Source: Gemmatimonadota bacterium (GTDB lineage: Bacteria; Gemmatimonadota; Gemmatimonadetes; Longimicrobiales; Gaopeijiaceae). From it: 64,000 nt of DNA. A program made the translations under genes and the position numbers. A model generated the notes under the pieces. The model was not told the origin of the DNA, made no database searches, and worked only from the letters and a program-made list of their open reading frames with translations. Each line of letters begins with the position of its first letter. Within the stretch, counting starts at the first letter, position 1. The DNA is taken from assembly GCA_022571515.1 (NCBI GenBank), contig JACZXQ010000006.1, positions 62,001 through 126,000 on the forward strand. The letters run 5' to 3'. Positions 25,088-34,182 of this stretch are shown here, piece by piece.

Positions 25088-25857
25088 CGGACTCGATCCC
25101 CGATGCGTCGCCAACGCACACCGGCCCACCATGGTGCAGGCGTCGGGGCGAAACGGTCGAACGAGTAGTAGACGAACCACGGCCGCCCGTGAATGGCATC
25201 CCGATCGACGAAGCCCCAATAGCGGGAGTCTTCGCTGTTGTCGCGATTGTCGCCGAGTACGAAGAACTTGCCCCGGGGCACCAGAATAGGCCCCCAGTTG
25301 TCCCGCGACGCCCGGTACCGCCGTTGCCCACGCCTCCTCATGAGTGGCGTGACCAGATACCGCTCCTGCCATTGCATGTTGGGATGGATGGCGTCCGACC
25401 CCGACCGGTCGATGTACGTCGCGTACGGTTCGGCCATCGGATTGCCGTTGACGTAGAGGATCTTGTTCACCATGCGCAGGGTGTCTCCGGCCAGGCCGAG
25501 GACCCTCTTCACATAGTTCCTGCCGGGGTCGTGCGGTGGGTCGAACACGATGATGTCGCCACGCTCGGGCTCCTCGATGGGCGGGAGCCGCAGACCGAGG
25601 CCGGGCACCTCGGCCCCATAGACCATCTTGTTGACGAGGAGGAAATCGCCGACCAGAAGCGTGCCCTCCATGGAGCCAGTCGGGATCTTGAAGGCTTCGA
25701 TGAAAAACGTGCGAATGACCACGAAGAGCGCAAACGCCACGATGATCGATCGCGTCCACTCCCAGACCAACCGCACGAAGCCGCGCTTCTCTCTCACCAC
25801 GTTGGCTGGGGGCTGCTTCTGGTCCTGACCGCCCGCTTCCCGTTCGATTTCCGCCAT
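25084..25857 (-). CDS. lepB: Signal peptidase I
   Basis: The ATG at 25857 gives 257 residues with one N-terminal membrane helix (about 36-52). The catalytic serine is S62 (IPTGSMEGTL), the general-base lysine is K117 (NYVKRVLGLAGD), and box E is GDNRDNSEDSRYWG. It removes signal peptides from exported proteins at the outer face of the inner membrane. An earlier in-frame start would add 41 Arg-rich residues and is not favoured. Upstream on the minus strand a TTGACA (25980-25975) is seen, without a convincing -10. Confidence 0.94.
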   Translation of the reverse strand: MAEIEREAGGQDQKQPPANVVREKRGFVRLVWEWTRSIIVAFALFVVIRTFFIEAFKIPTGSMEGTLLVGDFLLVNKMVYGAEVPGLGLRLPPIEEPERGDIIVFDPPHDPGRNYVKRVLGLAGDTLRMVNKILYVNGNPMAEPYATYIDRSGSDAIHPNMQWQERYLVTPLMRRRGQRRYRASRDNWGPILVPRGKFFVLGDNRDNSEDSRYWGFVDRDAIHGRPWFVYYSFDRFAPTPAPWWAGVRWRRIGDRVR

Positions 25858-26108
25858 CCCGATTCCCCGGCTGGACCGCCTTCGTAACGAGGCGCAATAC
25901 ACGGGCCGGGGGACACCGTTCCTGCCACCCAGCGAACCCATCAAGTCAGTGGATCGGCCCGTCGATATTGCCACTGTCAACTTGCCGCGTCAGCGCAAGC
26001 GCCACAAGCCGCCGAAAGATCATCCTTCCTCCCGGGGCCGATGCGGGCCTAGCTTGAAGAGGTAACGGTACTTTCTTGTCTGGTACCCGGCGGAGAAAAG
26101 AATCCAAG

Positions 26109-26900
26109 ATGAAGCCCGGATCGGTTTCACCCACATCGTTCTTGCTAGGTATCGCCTTCATCGCCGTGGTCGCCACGTCCATCAGAAACCACCGCACCTC
26201 GCAGCCCGGGTCGGCCGACGAGGAGGTGGAGTGCCCATACGACAACCCACGCCTTTGTTTCGTCCTGAGCGAAGAGGTCCGGACGAGTGGCACGGACATG
26301 CTGGAGATCAATCTCCCGGCGCGTGAGGTGTGCGTGAACGTGGGATACCTGTGCGCCGACGTGGAAGAGCAGGGTGTCACCAAGATCCACCGCTGGCCCG
26401 ACGATACCGAGACCCTCACGGTCCGGGTCCCCCTTCCCGACTTCGAATCCAGAGCAAAGGCTGCTGAACTTCAGCGGGCGGCCGTTCGGGGTATCCAGGC
26501 CTGGCAGGGCCACCCGTTCGGGTTGGCGATCCAGACCGGATCGGGAGGAGGGCAAGCGGCGGATATCGAAATCGTGTGGAGCCAGACATTGGATGAACGG
26601 CAAATCGGCGTAGCGCGGACCCGGTGGAGTTGGAAGGCCGGCAAACCACACTTCGAGGTCTTGGGCCTCAGGCTGACAACCAGGGCCCCGTCTAGACCCG
26701 TGCGCCACCTGACGGAGCGTCAAGTCAGCCTGGTGGCCGCCCACGAGATGGGGCATGCTCTTGGGTTACCCCACAGCGATGCGACCACGGACGTGATGTA
26801 CCCGACGAATACGGCGAACAGGCTTTCCACCCGGGATTACAGGACGATGCAGGCTTTCTACGACTTGCCGAACGGCGCCGAGATCCTCCATGACCCCTGA
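26109..26900 (+). CDS. Membrane-anchored or secreted metzincin (matrixin-like) zinc protease
   Basis: The 263-residue protein begins with a hydrophobic segment (about 10-24) that acts as signal peptide or anchor. The catalytic zinc motif is HEMGHALGLPH (212-222), and the Met-turn methionine M230 sits in TDVMYPTN, which together define metzincins. Four cysteines in residues 42-82 could form disulfides in a prodomain-like region. A TTG at 26076 is an alternative start; the ATG at 26109 preceded by GGAG-containing sequence is preferred. The gene is isolated: it is divergent from lepB and convergent with the NtrC-type regulator. Substrate unknown. Confidence 0.8.
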   Translation: MKPGSVSPTSFLLGIAFIAVVATSIRNHRTSQPGSADEEVECPYDNPRLCFVLSEEVRTSGTDMLEINLPAREVCVNVGYLCADVEEQGVTKIHRWPDDTETLTVRVPLPDFESRAKAAELQRAAVRGIQAWQGHPFGLAIQTGSGGGQAADIEIVWSQTLDERQIGVARTRWSWKAGKPHFEVLGLRLTTRAPSRPVRHLTERQVSLVAAHEMGHALGLPHSDATTDVMYPTNTANRLSTRDYRTMQAFYDLPNGAEILHDP

Positions 26901-26924
26901 GCGACCTCCGCCAGGGCTCCTCCC

Positions 26925-28289
26925 TCAATCTTCACGTGTCAGGCCGTAGCGTTCGATCTTCTTGTAGAGATTGGAGCGCGGCATATCGATCTTGCGCGCC
27001 GTCTCGCTCACGTTCCAGTCGGACTCTCGGAGCCTGTTCAGGATGAAGGCCTCCTCGGCCTTCTCCTTGAACTCGCTGAAGGTCTCCGCCTCGAACAGCG
27101 TACCGCTGCTCGAGCCTTCGACCGTGGGGCGCCCAACAACCAGACGTTCGACGTCCGCGGCCTGAATCCGCTCGCCTGGGGCGAGGATGGAGAGCCGTTC
27201 GACCGTATTTCGGAGTTCACGCACGTTTCCAGGCCAGTCGAGGGCCGAGAGCCGTTCGATGGCAGAGTCCTCGATCACCTTGACCGGCATGCGATCGGAG
27301 CGCGTCAGGCCTTCCATGAAGTGGCCGACTAGCATCGGAATGTCTTCGCGCCTCTCCCGCAAGCTCGGGACATGGATCGGCACCACGTTCAAGCGATAGA
27401 ACAGATCCTCCCGAAAATTGCCCTGCGCGATCTCCACCGCCAGTTCCTTGTTGGTGGCAGCGATGACACGAACATCGACCTCGATCACCTTGGACCCCCC
27501 GACCCTGGTCACCACCCCTTCTTCGAGCGCCCTGAGCACCTTGGCCTGGGCGGCCAACGACATGTCGCCGATCTCGTCGAGGAAGAGTGTGCCCCCATCC
27601 GCCTGCTCGAACTTCCCGGCTCGGTCGGCCACCGCCCCGGTGAAGGAGCCCTTCATGTGCCCGAATAACTCGGATTCGATGAGTTCCGACGGGATAGCCG
27701 CGCAGTTCACTTCGACGAATTTTTCGGACGGCCTCGTGGAGAGTCGGTGGATCGCCCGAGCCACCAGCTCCTTGCCCGTGCCGTTCTCCCCGGTGATGAG
27801 CACTCGAGCATCGGTCACCGCAACGCGTTCGATGCGCTCCAGCACAGAGCGAATCTGCGAAGATGCGCCAACGATCTCGTACCGGCTCTCGACCTGGTCC
27901 CGGAGCAGCTGGACGCTATCTGAGAGGCCCCTCACGTCCAGGGCATTCCTGAGAGTCACGAGAAGACGGTCGGTGTCGAGTGGCTTTTCGAGGAAGTCGT
28001 AGGCCCCTTTGCGCGTCGCCTCAACGGCGGTGTCGATGGTCCCGTGGCCGCTGATCATGACCACCACGCCCGTCGGATCGGCCTCTCGGATGCGCTCCAG
28101 CGTCTCGAGCCCATCCATCCCGTGCATCTTTACGTCCAAGAACGTCACATCGGGGCGTTCCTGCTCCACGGCGTCCAACGCCTCGGGTCCGTCGGTCGCC
28201 TCCCGTACTTCGTGTCCCTCGTACTCGAAAACCTGGACGAGCGCTTCGCGAATCGCTTGCTCGTCGTCGACGATCAGGATTTTCGCCAT
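26925..28289 (-). CDS. NtrC-family sigma-54-dependent response regulator
   Basis: The 454-residue protein has three domains. The receiver (1-115) carries phosphorylatable D52 and a Lys in LEKPLD. The AAA+ domain has Walker A GENGTGKE (167-174), GSFTGA (214-219, a variant of the sigma-54-contacting GAFTGA) and Walker B GTLFLDE. A Fis-type helix-turn-helix (about 415-450, NVSETARKIDMPRSNLYKKI) ends the chain. It would activate sigma-54 promoters when phosphorylated. It is the last gene of the minus-strand series behind thpR, and no cognate kinase is adjacent. The large NtrY-like kinase at 43958-48022 is a possible partner in the same window, by analogy only. Confidence 0.93.
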   Translation of the reverse strand: MAKILIVDDEQAIREALVQVFEYEGHEVREATDGPEALDAVEQERPDVTFLDVKMHGMDGLETLERIREADPTGVVVMISGHGTIDTAVEATRKGAYDFLEKPLDTDRLLVTLRNALDVRGLSDSVQLLRDQVESRYEIVGASSQIRSVLERIERVAVTDARVLITGENGTGKELVARAIHRLSTRPSEKFVEVNCAAIPSELIESELFGHMKGSFTGAVADRAGKFEQADGGTLFLDEIGDMSLAAQAKVLRALEEGVVTRVGGSKVIEVDVRVIAATNKELAVEIAQGNFREDLFYRLNVVPIHVPSLRERREDIPMLVGHFMEGLTRSDRMPVKVIEDSAIERLSALDWPGNVRELRNTVERLSILAPGERIQAADVERLVVGRPTVEGSSSGTLFEAETFSEFKEKAEEAFILNRLRESDWNVSETARKIDMPRSNLYKKIERYGLTRED

Positions 28290-28320
28290 GGCGTCGATCC
28301 GTGGGAGGTTGCGGGCCCTA

Positions 28321-28980
28321 TCAACGATCAGCCACCAACACGAGGCTGTCCCGCAGAATGTAGGCGGACTCGAGTCCACTCGGTAGCCGAACGGCCAGAG
28401 CATCCGACGACAGGCCTTCTTCGGCCTCGCGTCCGAGCGACCTCAGTACGCCGGCGATCATCCGGTCCGGGAGCGGTATGTGCGAAGCTACCACCTTGTG
28501 AATCACCAGGGCGACGCGGCGGTCGTCCAGCGGGACCAACGAACCCGTCAACTCCAGGAGCAATGTGTCGGGCAGGAAGCCGATCACAGGTCCGAGTTCG
28601 CCCAGCCCCTCGAGGGCATCCAAGGGAAACTTGCCCGACAACGTCAGGATGCCGTCGGCCATCCTGATCGAGGGCTCCGAGACCTGTTCGGGGATCAGTC
28701 CCGCGAGTGCATACCTCAGCACACTGACCAACTCGACATTACTCAACGCGATGCGGCCGGGTCCAGACCCGTCACGAAGAGCTTCGAAACGATCCAGCGT
28801 AGCTTGCGCGAGCTCGGGAGACGCGAGTCGCTTCTCGGTGACCGGCTCTCCCTGGAGCCATGCCTGGACGCGGGGCATCACCTCCGGGCCCCAACGCCAC
28901 GCTGCATAGCCCCCGCCCGCGAGCACGACGAGGAGGAACGCCACGCGTCCTAGGCAACTCTTGAGGCACCCGCTCCCCAT
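28321..28980 (-). CDS. Membrane-anchored protein of unknown function
   Basis: The 219-residue protein has an N-terminal transmembrane helix (about residues 8-27, VAFLLVVLAGGGYAAWRW). A soluble extracytoplasmic domain follows, containing alternating hydrophobic strands such as IALSNVELVSVLRYAL and GILTLSGKFPL. The pattern recalls YpmS/DUF2993-like lipid-binding-type domains, but this is weak. The ATG at 28980 is chosen because it lies seven bases after the thpR stop and the hydrophobic anchor follows directly. It precedes the NtrC-type regulator by 31 bp. Confidence 0.6.
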   Translation of the reverse strand: MGSGCLKSCLGRVAFLLVVLAGGGYAAWRWGPEVMPRVQAWLQGEPVTEKRLASPELAQATLDRFEALRDGSGPGRIALSNVELVSVLRYALAGLIPEQVSEPSIRMADGILTLSGKFPLDALEGLGELGPVIGFLPDTLLLELTGSLVPLDDRRVALVIHKVVASHIPLPDRMIAGVLRSLGREAEEGLSSDALAVRLPSGLESAYILRDSLVLVADR

Positions 28981-28987
28981 CAACGCG

Positions 28988-29548
28988 TTATCCGGACAGT
29001 CGGTAGCTTGCGTGGACCGAGTAGGACGCACCCCCTTTGCCGAGCCGGCTACGCATGAGGTCGATCTTCCTGACGGTGCCCCCTCCCCGACAGCTGAGGC
29101 CGGCAGCGAGTTCGGCGAGCCCCCTGAACGCCCCCGCACCATCGGCAGCGTTGGCCCGGCCCAACGAGATGTGGGGGTGGAAGGCCTGAGTATCACGCTC
29201 GAAACCCCAGTCGGAGAGGGCCCATTCGATGTCTTGCTTCAGGCACCTCAGGGCCGGAGTGGGTTCGACACCGAGCCAAAGCACCCGGGGCCGCCGGATC
29301 GTAGGAAACGCACCGAACTCTCGCAGCTTGAGATCGAGGGGCGTGTTGGAAGTCGCGACCTTGTCGAGCGCTTGCCCGATCGCCTCTAAGCGCTGGTCTC
29401 TGACTTCGCCCAGGAACTTGAGCGTGATGTGGTAGGTGTCGGCTTCGACCCAGCGCACGGGAAGCCCTTCGTCCCGAAGAGGCTTCGATGCGCGGTAGAC
29501 GCGATCCTTTTCCTTCTTGGGGAGGTTCAGTGCGACGAATAGGCGCAT
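28988..29548 (-). CDS. thpR: RNA 2',3'-cyclic phosphodiesterase (2H family)
   Basis: The 186-residue protein carries the two catalytic motifs of 2H phosphoesterases, HITLKF and HPHISLGR, separated by about 80 residues. It begins RLFVALNLP as usual for ThpR/LigT. The family opens 2',3'-cyclic phosphate ends of RNA. The ATG at 29548 is preceded by AGGAAG. It follows the aminotransferase-like gene by 35 bp. Confidence 0.9.
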   Translation of the reverse strand: MRLFVALNLPKKEKDRVYRASKPLRDEGLPVRWVEADTYHITLKFLGEVRDQRLEAIGQALDKVATSNTPLDLKLREFGAFPTIRRPRVLWLGVEPTPALRCLKQDIEWALSDWGFERDTQAFHPHISLGRANAADGAGAFRGLAELAAGLSCRGGGTVRKIDLMRSRLGKGGASYSVHASYRLSG

Positions 29549-29583
29549 TAAGGCTTCCTGTGGAGTTCTGTTCGACTCGGCAT

Positions 29584-30768
29584 CTACGATACGGGCACGA
29601 TGGGGCTCTTCGCGAGAGCGTGCACACCCTCGATCGCTCGATCGACATCTTCCACCGTCGACGCCCACCCAAGAGAGAGCCTGAAGGCGCCCGATACCGA
29701 AGTACCCATTATTTGATGGATTACGGGCGCACAATGCAAGCCCGCCCTGCCCATCACACCCCACTCGGTATCCAGCCGGCTCGCGAGTGTACCCGCATCC
29801 ATGGCGGCGGTGGTGAACGTCACGATCGCTGCCCCATCCGGCGCTGCCGGCGAAAGTACGCTGACTCCGGGAATATCGGACAGCCCGTCGCGCAGCCGGG
29901 TTTTCAAGGCGTTGATCTCTTCATGGATCGATGCCACGCCCCGTTCTTCCAGGAATCGACAGGCGGCCAAGAGCCCGGCCAGTCCGGGGCCGTTGACGGT
30001 GCCTGCCTCGAGCCGGTCGGGCATCGACGCCGGCATGTCTACCGCCTGCGAGTCCACTCCGCCGGTCCCGCCGAGGACCATCGGCTCGATGTCGACGCCC
30101 TCTCGAACCCAAAGCCCCCCGGTGCCCTGAGGGCCGAGCAGTCCCTTGTGCCCCGTGAACGCGACCATGTCCGCACCGTCGGCTCCATGGCTCACCGGCA
30201 CGTGGCCGGCGGACTGTGCCGCATCCACCAGAACGAGCGCCCCGGCTTCGTGGGCAAGCCCGGCAAGGTCGGCTAGCGGCATCCTGGTGCCGAGGACATT
30301 CGAGATTTCGTTCACGACGAGGAGTTTGGCGCCCTCGAGCAAGCGTGCGACCTCCGTGAGGTCGACGGCACCGTCGGGAGATCCGGAGATCGACCTGACG
30401 ACGACCCCGCGGGTGCCGGCCAGTGCGTGTACGGGCCTCCGTACGGAGTTGTGGTCGTAATCCGAGATGACGACCGTGTCACCTGCCCTCAAGGTGCCAG
30501 CCAAAGCCGCGTTCAGGCCATAGGTCGCATTGGGCATGAACGCGATCCGACCGGGGTCCCCCGGGAGGCCCAACAATCCGGCAACCTTCTGGCGGCAATG
30601 GAGGGCGATCCGCCCAGCCGTCAGCGCCCGAGAATGCGCCCCCCGTCCGGGGGTGGCTCCGCAGTCAGTGAGGAATTCCGATACCGCGTCAACGACCTGC
30701 TTGGGCCGGATGGCCGATGTGGCCGCGTAGTCGAGGTAGTGGGCCATACGCGGGGACTCGTGATTCAT
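29584..30768 (-). CDS. Cysteine desulfurase-family PLP enzyme (class V aminotransferase fold)
   Basis: The 394-residue protein starts YLDYAATSAIRPKQVVDAV. The PLP-binding lysine is in FTGHKGLLGPQGTGGLW and a candidate active-site cysteine is in GRAGLHCAPVIHQ, a combination typical of the cysteine desulfurase family branch of TIGR01977 type rather than canonical IscS. It would abstract sulfur or selenium from cysteine-like substrates. It lies 77 bp downstream of the propeller lipoprotein in the B12-regulated region and may be co-transcribed. A perfect inverted repeat (CTGTCTG-G-CAGACAG, 30785-30799) sits in that gap but lacks a T-tract. Canonical IscS is encoded separately at 56388-57542. Confidence 0.85.
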   Translation of the reverse strand: MNHESPRMAHYLDYAATSAIRPKQVVDAVSEFLTDCGATPGRGAHSRALTAGRIALHCRQKVAGLLGLPGDPGRIAFMPNATYGLNAALAGTLRAGDTVVISDYDHNSVRRPVHALAGTRGVVVRSISGSPDGAVDLTEVARLLEGAKLLVVNEISNVLGTRMPLADLAGLAHEAGALVLVDAAQSAGHVPVSHGADGADMVAFTGHKGLLGPQGTGGLWVREGVDIEPMVLGGTGGVDSQAVDMPASMPDRLEAGTVNGPGLAGLLAACRFLEERGVASIHEEINALKTRLRDGLSDIPGVSVLSPAAPDGAAIVTFTTAAMDAGTLASRLDTEWGVMGRAGLHCAPVIHQIMGTSVSGAFRLSLGWASTVEDVDRAIEGVHALAKSPIVPVS

Positions 30769-30845
30769 CGAAGCGGGTGGTTCACTGTCTGGCAGACAGG
30801 GCCAAAGCTACCGGAAGCGGAAACACCGAACAAGCGAGCCCAAGC

Positions 30846-31955
30846 CTACTCTTCTGGGATCTCCGTAAACGCCACGGCGATGGGGCAGATCCCGACGGGG
30901 ATCGTCGCTTCGACCTCGAATGTCGACGCCAGGCGCAGAACAGCGCTCGGACCCACACAGTCGGGGCGCAGCGTGTAGAGGCGGCCCGCCCCATCGAAGC
31001 CGAGACCGGAAACGCTCGGCACACCCTCCGGTTCGATCGCGCCGTCGGTGGCACGCACGAACTGACCCGTGCCAGGGCGCCAGATTGCTACCCCATACGA
31101 GAACGCCGGCACGTAGAGGTCACCCTCCGGACCGAAGGCGGGTGCGCCCGGAAAATCCCCGAACCCTCCGTGCCAATCGACCTCTCCTGGAATCGAGCCG
31201 TCCACCACCGAGACGCTACCATCATTTCCGAAAAATCGACCGGCGTTGACGACGTAGATCCGGCCGTTGGGCCCCACCGCCGCCGAGGAGGGATTCTCGC
31301 CGGACAAACTGATCGTCTCGATCACGTCCAGACTCGTCACGTCGACCACCGTGATCGTGCCCGGGCCGGCAGGCAGGAAGTCCGCACCGAGTTCCCCGTT
31401 GAACACGAAGGCCCTGCCCTGATGGACGATCACGCCCTGTGGGAAGATTCCAACATCGATCGAGGTGACCAGCGTGCCGTCGACCACGTTGACGACCGAC
31501 ACGCTCCCCAGGCCCGGGTTGGCCACCATGACCCGCTCGTCGTCCAAGAAGGCGGCCCCGGTCGCGCCCGACCCTTCAGGGAGCGCAATGGTGTGAGTGA
31601 CGATTCCGGTTGTCAGATCCACTACGGCCACGGCCGGAACGAGCCCGAGGGGCACAGCGACCAACGAGCCTCGCACGGCCATGCTGACCGGAGACCCGTC
31701 GGGCGCCAACCCGATGGTGAGCGGCGCCTGCTCGGAGTCCACGCCGAATACAGTGAGCGAGATGTCGACCGAGTTGAGGACCACCCCCACTTCCCTCACC
31801 GTGGGCAACTCGGGTCCGGAGCTGTCGGAACAGCCGGCGAGCGCAAGCATCAGGCTCAGCGCGACCAGCAGGGACTTGATCAGAGGGCAACTGCGTCGAA
31901 ATACATCGGGCTTGGACATTCGTCGGCTCGCTTTCGCGTGAAGGTGGTGGGTCAT
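30846..31955 (-). CDS. Beta-propeller surface-type lipoprotein, BtuG-like candidate
   Basis: This 369-residue lipoprotein has a signal peptide with a good lipobox (LMLALAGC, Cys42 from the ATG at 31955; an inner ATG at 31919 would shorten the n-region). The mature protein is made of repeated YVTN/YncE-like blades, visible in segments such as VMVANPGLGSVSVVNVVDG, GTITVVDVTSLDVIETISL and GRIYVVNAGRF. The ATG overlaps the TonB-receptor stop as ATGA, so both are under the cobalamin riboswitch. In Bacteroides, BtuG is a surface lipoprotein beta-propeller that captures B12 for BtuB. Equal architecture and regulation here suggest an analogous role, which is inference, not sequence identity. Confidence 0.8.
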   Translation of the reverse strand: MTHHLHAKASRRMSKPDVFRRSCPLIKSLLVALSLMLALAGCSDSSGPELPTVREVGVVLNSVDISLTVFGVDSEQAPLTIGLAPDGSPVSMAVRGSLVAVPLGLVPAVAVVDLTTGIVTHTIALPEGSGATGAAFLDDERVMVANPGLGSVSVVNVVDGTLVTSIDVGIFPQGVIVHQGRAFVFNGELGADFLPAGPGTITVVDVTSLDVIETISLSGENPSSAAVGPNGRIYVVNAGRFFGNDGSVSVVDGSIPGEVDWHGGFGDFPGAPAFGPEGDLYVPAFSYGVAIWRPGTGQFVRATDGAIEPEGVPSVSGLGFDGAGRLYTLRPDCVGPSAVLRLASTFEVEATIPVGICPIAVAFTEIPEE

Positions 31956-34147
31956 GGAAGTCTTTGGACCTCCACGGACAGTCCGAGCGTGCGTCCGGGC
32001 TGCGGGAATCCGAAGATCAGAGCGTCGGTTTGGTCGAGAAGGCGGTCCACACGAAGAGCTGTCCGAACCCGCCCGCCGGCCCAGCGCCAGCTTCGGCGGA
32101 CAGAAAGGTCGATACTCCAAAACCCGGGCAGTTCGTTGACGGGCGAAGGCACCGGGAAGCGTGCGCCCAGGTAGTGGGCACTGCCACCCCCGCTCCAGGC
32201 GCCCATGTCCAGATCGGCTCGCACCGCGGCCGTGTGGCGTGGGCGGTACAGTATCTGCACCGGCTCGGGGTCGCCGCGGTCATAGGTGATTCGGACGAGC
32301 GAATACTCGGCCTTCACTTTGAGGACTCCACCTTCCCGCAGGGTCACGTCCGCGCCGAGCCATGCCTCCAGGCCGTCGCGCCGGACGTCGATGTTGCGTG
32401 GGCTCCACACGAAGCGGAAGTCGGGCTGCCACACGATCATTCCGGCGATGTCGCCCCGGAATGCGCTCAGCCCTCCCGAAAGCCCGACGGCTCGGCCACC
32501 CGCGAAGGCGACACCGGCCTCCCACTCCGAGGGCACGCGCTCGGGTCGGAGGTCGGGGTTCGGCACCACGGCGACCCCCTCACGGAAGTATTGATCACCG
32601 AGGCTCGGCGGGCTGAAGGCGCTGCGTTGCGTGATGTGAAGAGAGACCGGACCACGGGCCCATGCCACGCCGACCTCATGCGTGGGCCTCCAGACCCCGC
32701 TGAGTCCGTCTCTATGGGCTCGAACAGCGAGGGAGATCGTCGGCGCGGCACTTCCGAACGGCAGTGTTACGGCGCCATGGAGAAACGCGCTGACCTCGGC
32801 CCGGTCGCGGGGCGCTCGCTCGCCCAACGCCCCGGAGTTGACGCGCTGGTATTCGCCGTCCAGGCCGCCTCCAACCTCCGGACGCCACGCCCCGGGCCAG
32901 CGGCGTGTCACGTCGGTCTTGAGGCCCCCACTCGACAGCCGGGTTCGCGTGTCGAAGGGGAGCCCGAGCGCGGGGTCCGGATCTTCGAAGCGCGCCTCAT
33001 CCAGGGTGCCGAACAGGGTCGCCCCCATCTGAAACCCCGGCTCGGCACGACGCCATGCGAGCGACGCCTGCGAGCGCGTGGCGCTCTGTCGGGCCGATGG
33101 GGATGGAGCGAAGCTCTTCCCCGGCAGCCCTCGCTCGACCCGCTCCGAGCCCAGGCGCGCCCGCAGGAGTCCTCCGGCCATCGAACCGTTGACGGTCACC
33201 CATCCCGTCCAACGCCCGACATCGGCATTGGTTCGGCGGGCCTCGCCGCCTCCTACCTCGGCGGGCTGCGTGAAGGTGAAGCCACCGTCCGAGCCCGAGG
33301 CCTCTCCACCCGCTCCGATTCGGAACCCGCCCAGCGATGCTCCCCACTCCGCGGACCCGCTCCAACTGCCGAGCGACCCACCCTCGACCCGTAGACGGGG
33401 CCTGGAGCCGGCCGCTCGTGTCCGGACCAGCACAACGCCACCCTGTGCTCTCGGGCCGAAGCGCGCCGTGCGGGCGCCAGGAAGCACGGTGATCTGCTCG
33501 GTGGAAGAGGCCGCAAGCCGTGATACGTCGGCTTCACCCGTTACCGGATCGTTGAGCGGAACGCCGTCGACCAGAACCAGCACGCCGTCCGGCGCGACAC
33601 CCCGAATGCTGACGGTTTGCGCACCGCCCACACCTCGCTCGCTCACCGTGACGCCCGGCCGGCCACGAAGCAGGTCACCCAAGGTGCTCGCCCCAGCGTC
33701 GCGGATCTCACGTGGGTTTATGGAATACGCTCCGGGAACCACCACCCGATCCAGCCGTACGCCGAGGCCTTTGATCCCGACGGGTGCCGGAGTCATCATC
33801 AGGCGGACCCGGGCAATGGCGCCGTTCTCCACCGAGACGAGGATCTCGGCCGGAGCGTACCCGAGGCGCGCTACGACCAAGCGGTGCACGCCCGGGTCCA
33901 CACCGCGCAACCGGAAGGTGCCCCCGGGGCCCGAGGTGGTGGTACGCGACAGGTCAGGGAGTTGGACCGCTACCTGCGATACGGGCGCCCCGGTCACAGC
34001 GTCCGTCACGGATCCATGGATCTGGCCGGGCCATTGAGCCCAGGCTCGACGCGGGTGGAAAGCGGCGAGCGCCAGCAACGTGAGCACACACACCGATGCG
34101 GTTCGCCAGCCTGGAGACCAATATGATATTAGATAAAAAGCCCGCAC
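31952..34147 (-). CDS. TonB-dependent outer-membrane receptor, probable cobalamin/corrinoid transporter
   Basis: This 731-residue receptor starts at GTG 34147. The SD-like GAGGGG, five bases upstream, supports that start, and no ATG occurs before the signal peptide ends. A signal peptide (1-38, ending RAWAQ) is followed by a carboxypeptidase-regulatory-like domain (about 42-115, IHGSVTDAVTGAPVSQVAV), a plug (about 130-235, DLLRGRPGVTVSERG and DGVLVLVDGVPLND) and a beta-barrel to the end. Cobalamin as substrate is inferred from the upstream riboswitch. The final residue is Pro, not the usual aromatic. It overlaps the lipoprotein gene by four bases. Confidence 0.9.
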   Translation of the reverse strand: MRAFYLISYWSPGWRTASVCVLTLLALAAFHPRRAWAQWPGQIHGSVTDAVTGAPVSQVAVQLPDLSRTTTSGPGGTFRLRGVDPGVHRLVVARLGYAPAEILVSVENGAIARVRLMMTPAPVGIKGLGVRLDRVVVPGAYSINPREIRDAGASTLGDLLRGRPGVTVSERGVGGAQTVSIRGVAPDGVLVLVDGVPLNDPVTGEADVSRLAASSTEQITVLPGARTARFGPRAQGGVVLVRTRAAGSRPRLRVEGGSLGSWSGSAEWGASLGGFRIGAGGEASGSDGGFTFTQPAEVGGGEARRTNADVGRWTGWVTVNGSMAGGLLRARLGSERVERGLPGKSFAPSPSARQSATRSQASLAWRRAEPGFQMGATLFGTLDEARFEDPDPALGLPFDTRTRLSSGGLKTDVTRRWPGAWRPEVGGGLDGEYQRVNSGALGERAPRDRAEVSAFLHGAVTLPFGSAAPTISLAVRAHRDGLSGVWRPTHEVGVAWARGPVSLHITQRSAFSPPSLGDQYFREGVAVVPNPDLRPERVPSEWEAGVAFAGGRAVGLSGGLSAFRGDIAGMIVWQPDFRFVWSPRNIDVRRDGLEAWLGADVTLREGGVLKVKAEYSLVRITYDRGDPEPVQILYRPRHTAAVRADLDMGAWSGGGSAHYLGARFPVPSPVNELPGFWSIDLSVRRSWRWAGGRVRTALRVDRLLDQTDALIFGFPQPGRTLGLSVEVQRLP

Positions 34148-34182
34148 GTCTTCCCCTCGAAGAGTGCATGGTTCGCGCGGGC
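34135..34182 (-). terminator. Riboswitch expression platform: intrinsic terminator overlapping the start codon
   Basis: On the minus strand GCAC-TCTTC, loop GAGGG and GAAGA-C-GTGC (34167-34144) form a hairpin. Flanking GCCC (34182-34179) and GGGC (34143-34140) extend the stem, and TTTTT follows (34139-34135). The loop and 3' arm contain the SD-like GAGGGG and the GTG start of the TonB receptor, so the structure could block both elongation and initiation. Confidence 0.7.

Noticed and set aside
24514-25887. Open frame of 457 codons on the plus strand spanning the sigma factor and lepB region
   Set aside because: It runs antisense to two well-supported genes and has no recognisable domain.
25975-25980. 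TTGACA on the minus strand upstream of lepB
   Set aside because: No acceptable -10 box 16-19 bases further on, so a promoter is not claimed.
30785-30799. Perfect inverted repeat CTGTCTG-G-CAGACAG between the lipoprotein and the desulfurase-like gene
   Set aside because: Stem is short once a loop is allowed and no T-tract follows on either strand, so it is not called a terminator.
31964-33394. Long open frame (476 codons) on the plus strand opposite the TonB receptor
   Set aside because: Antisense shadow in GC-rich DNA; the receptor frame shows signal peptide, plug and barrel.
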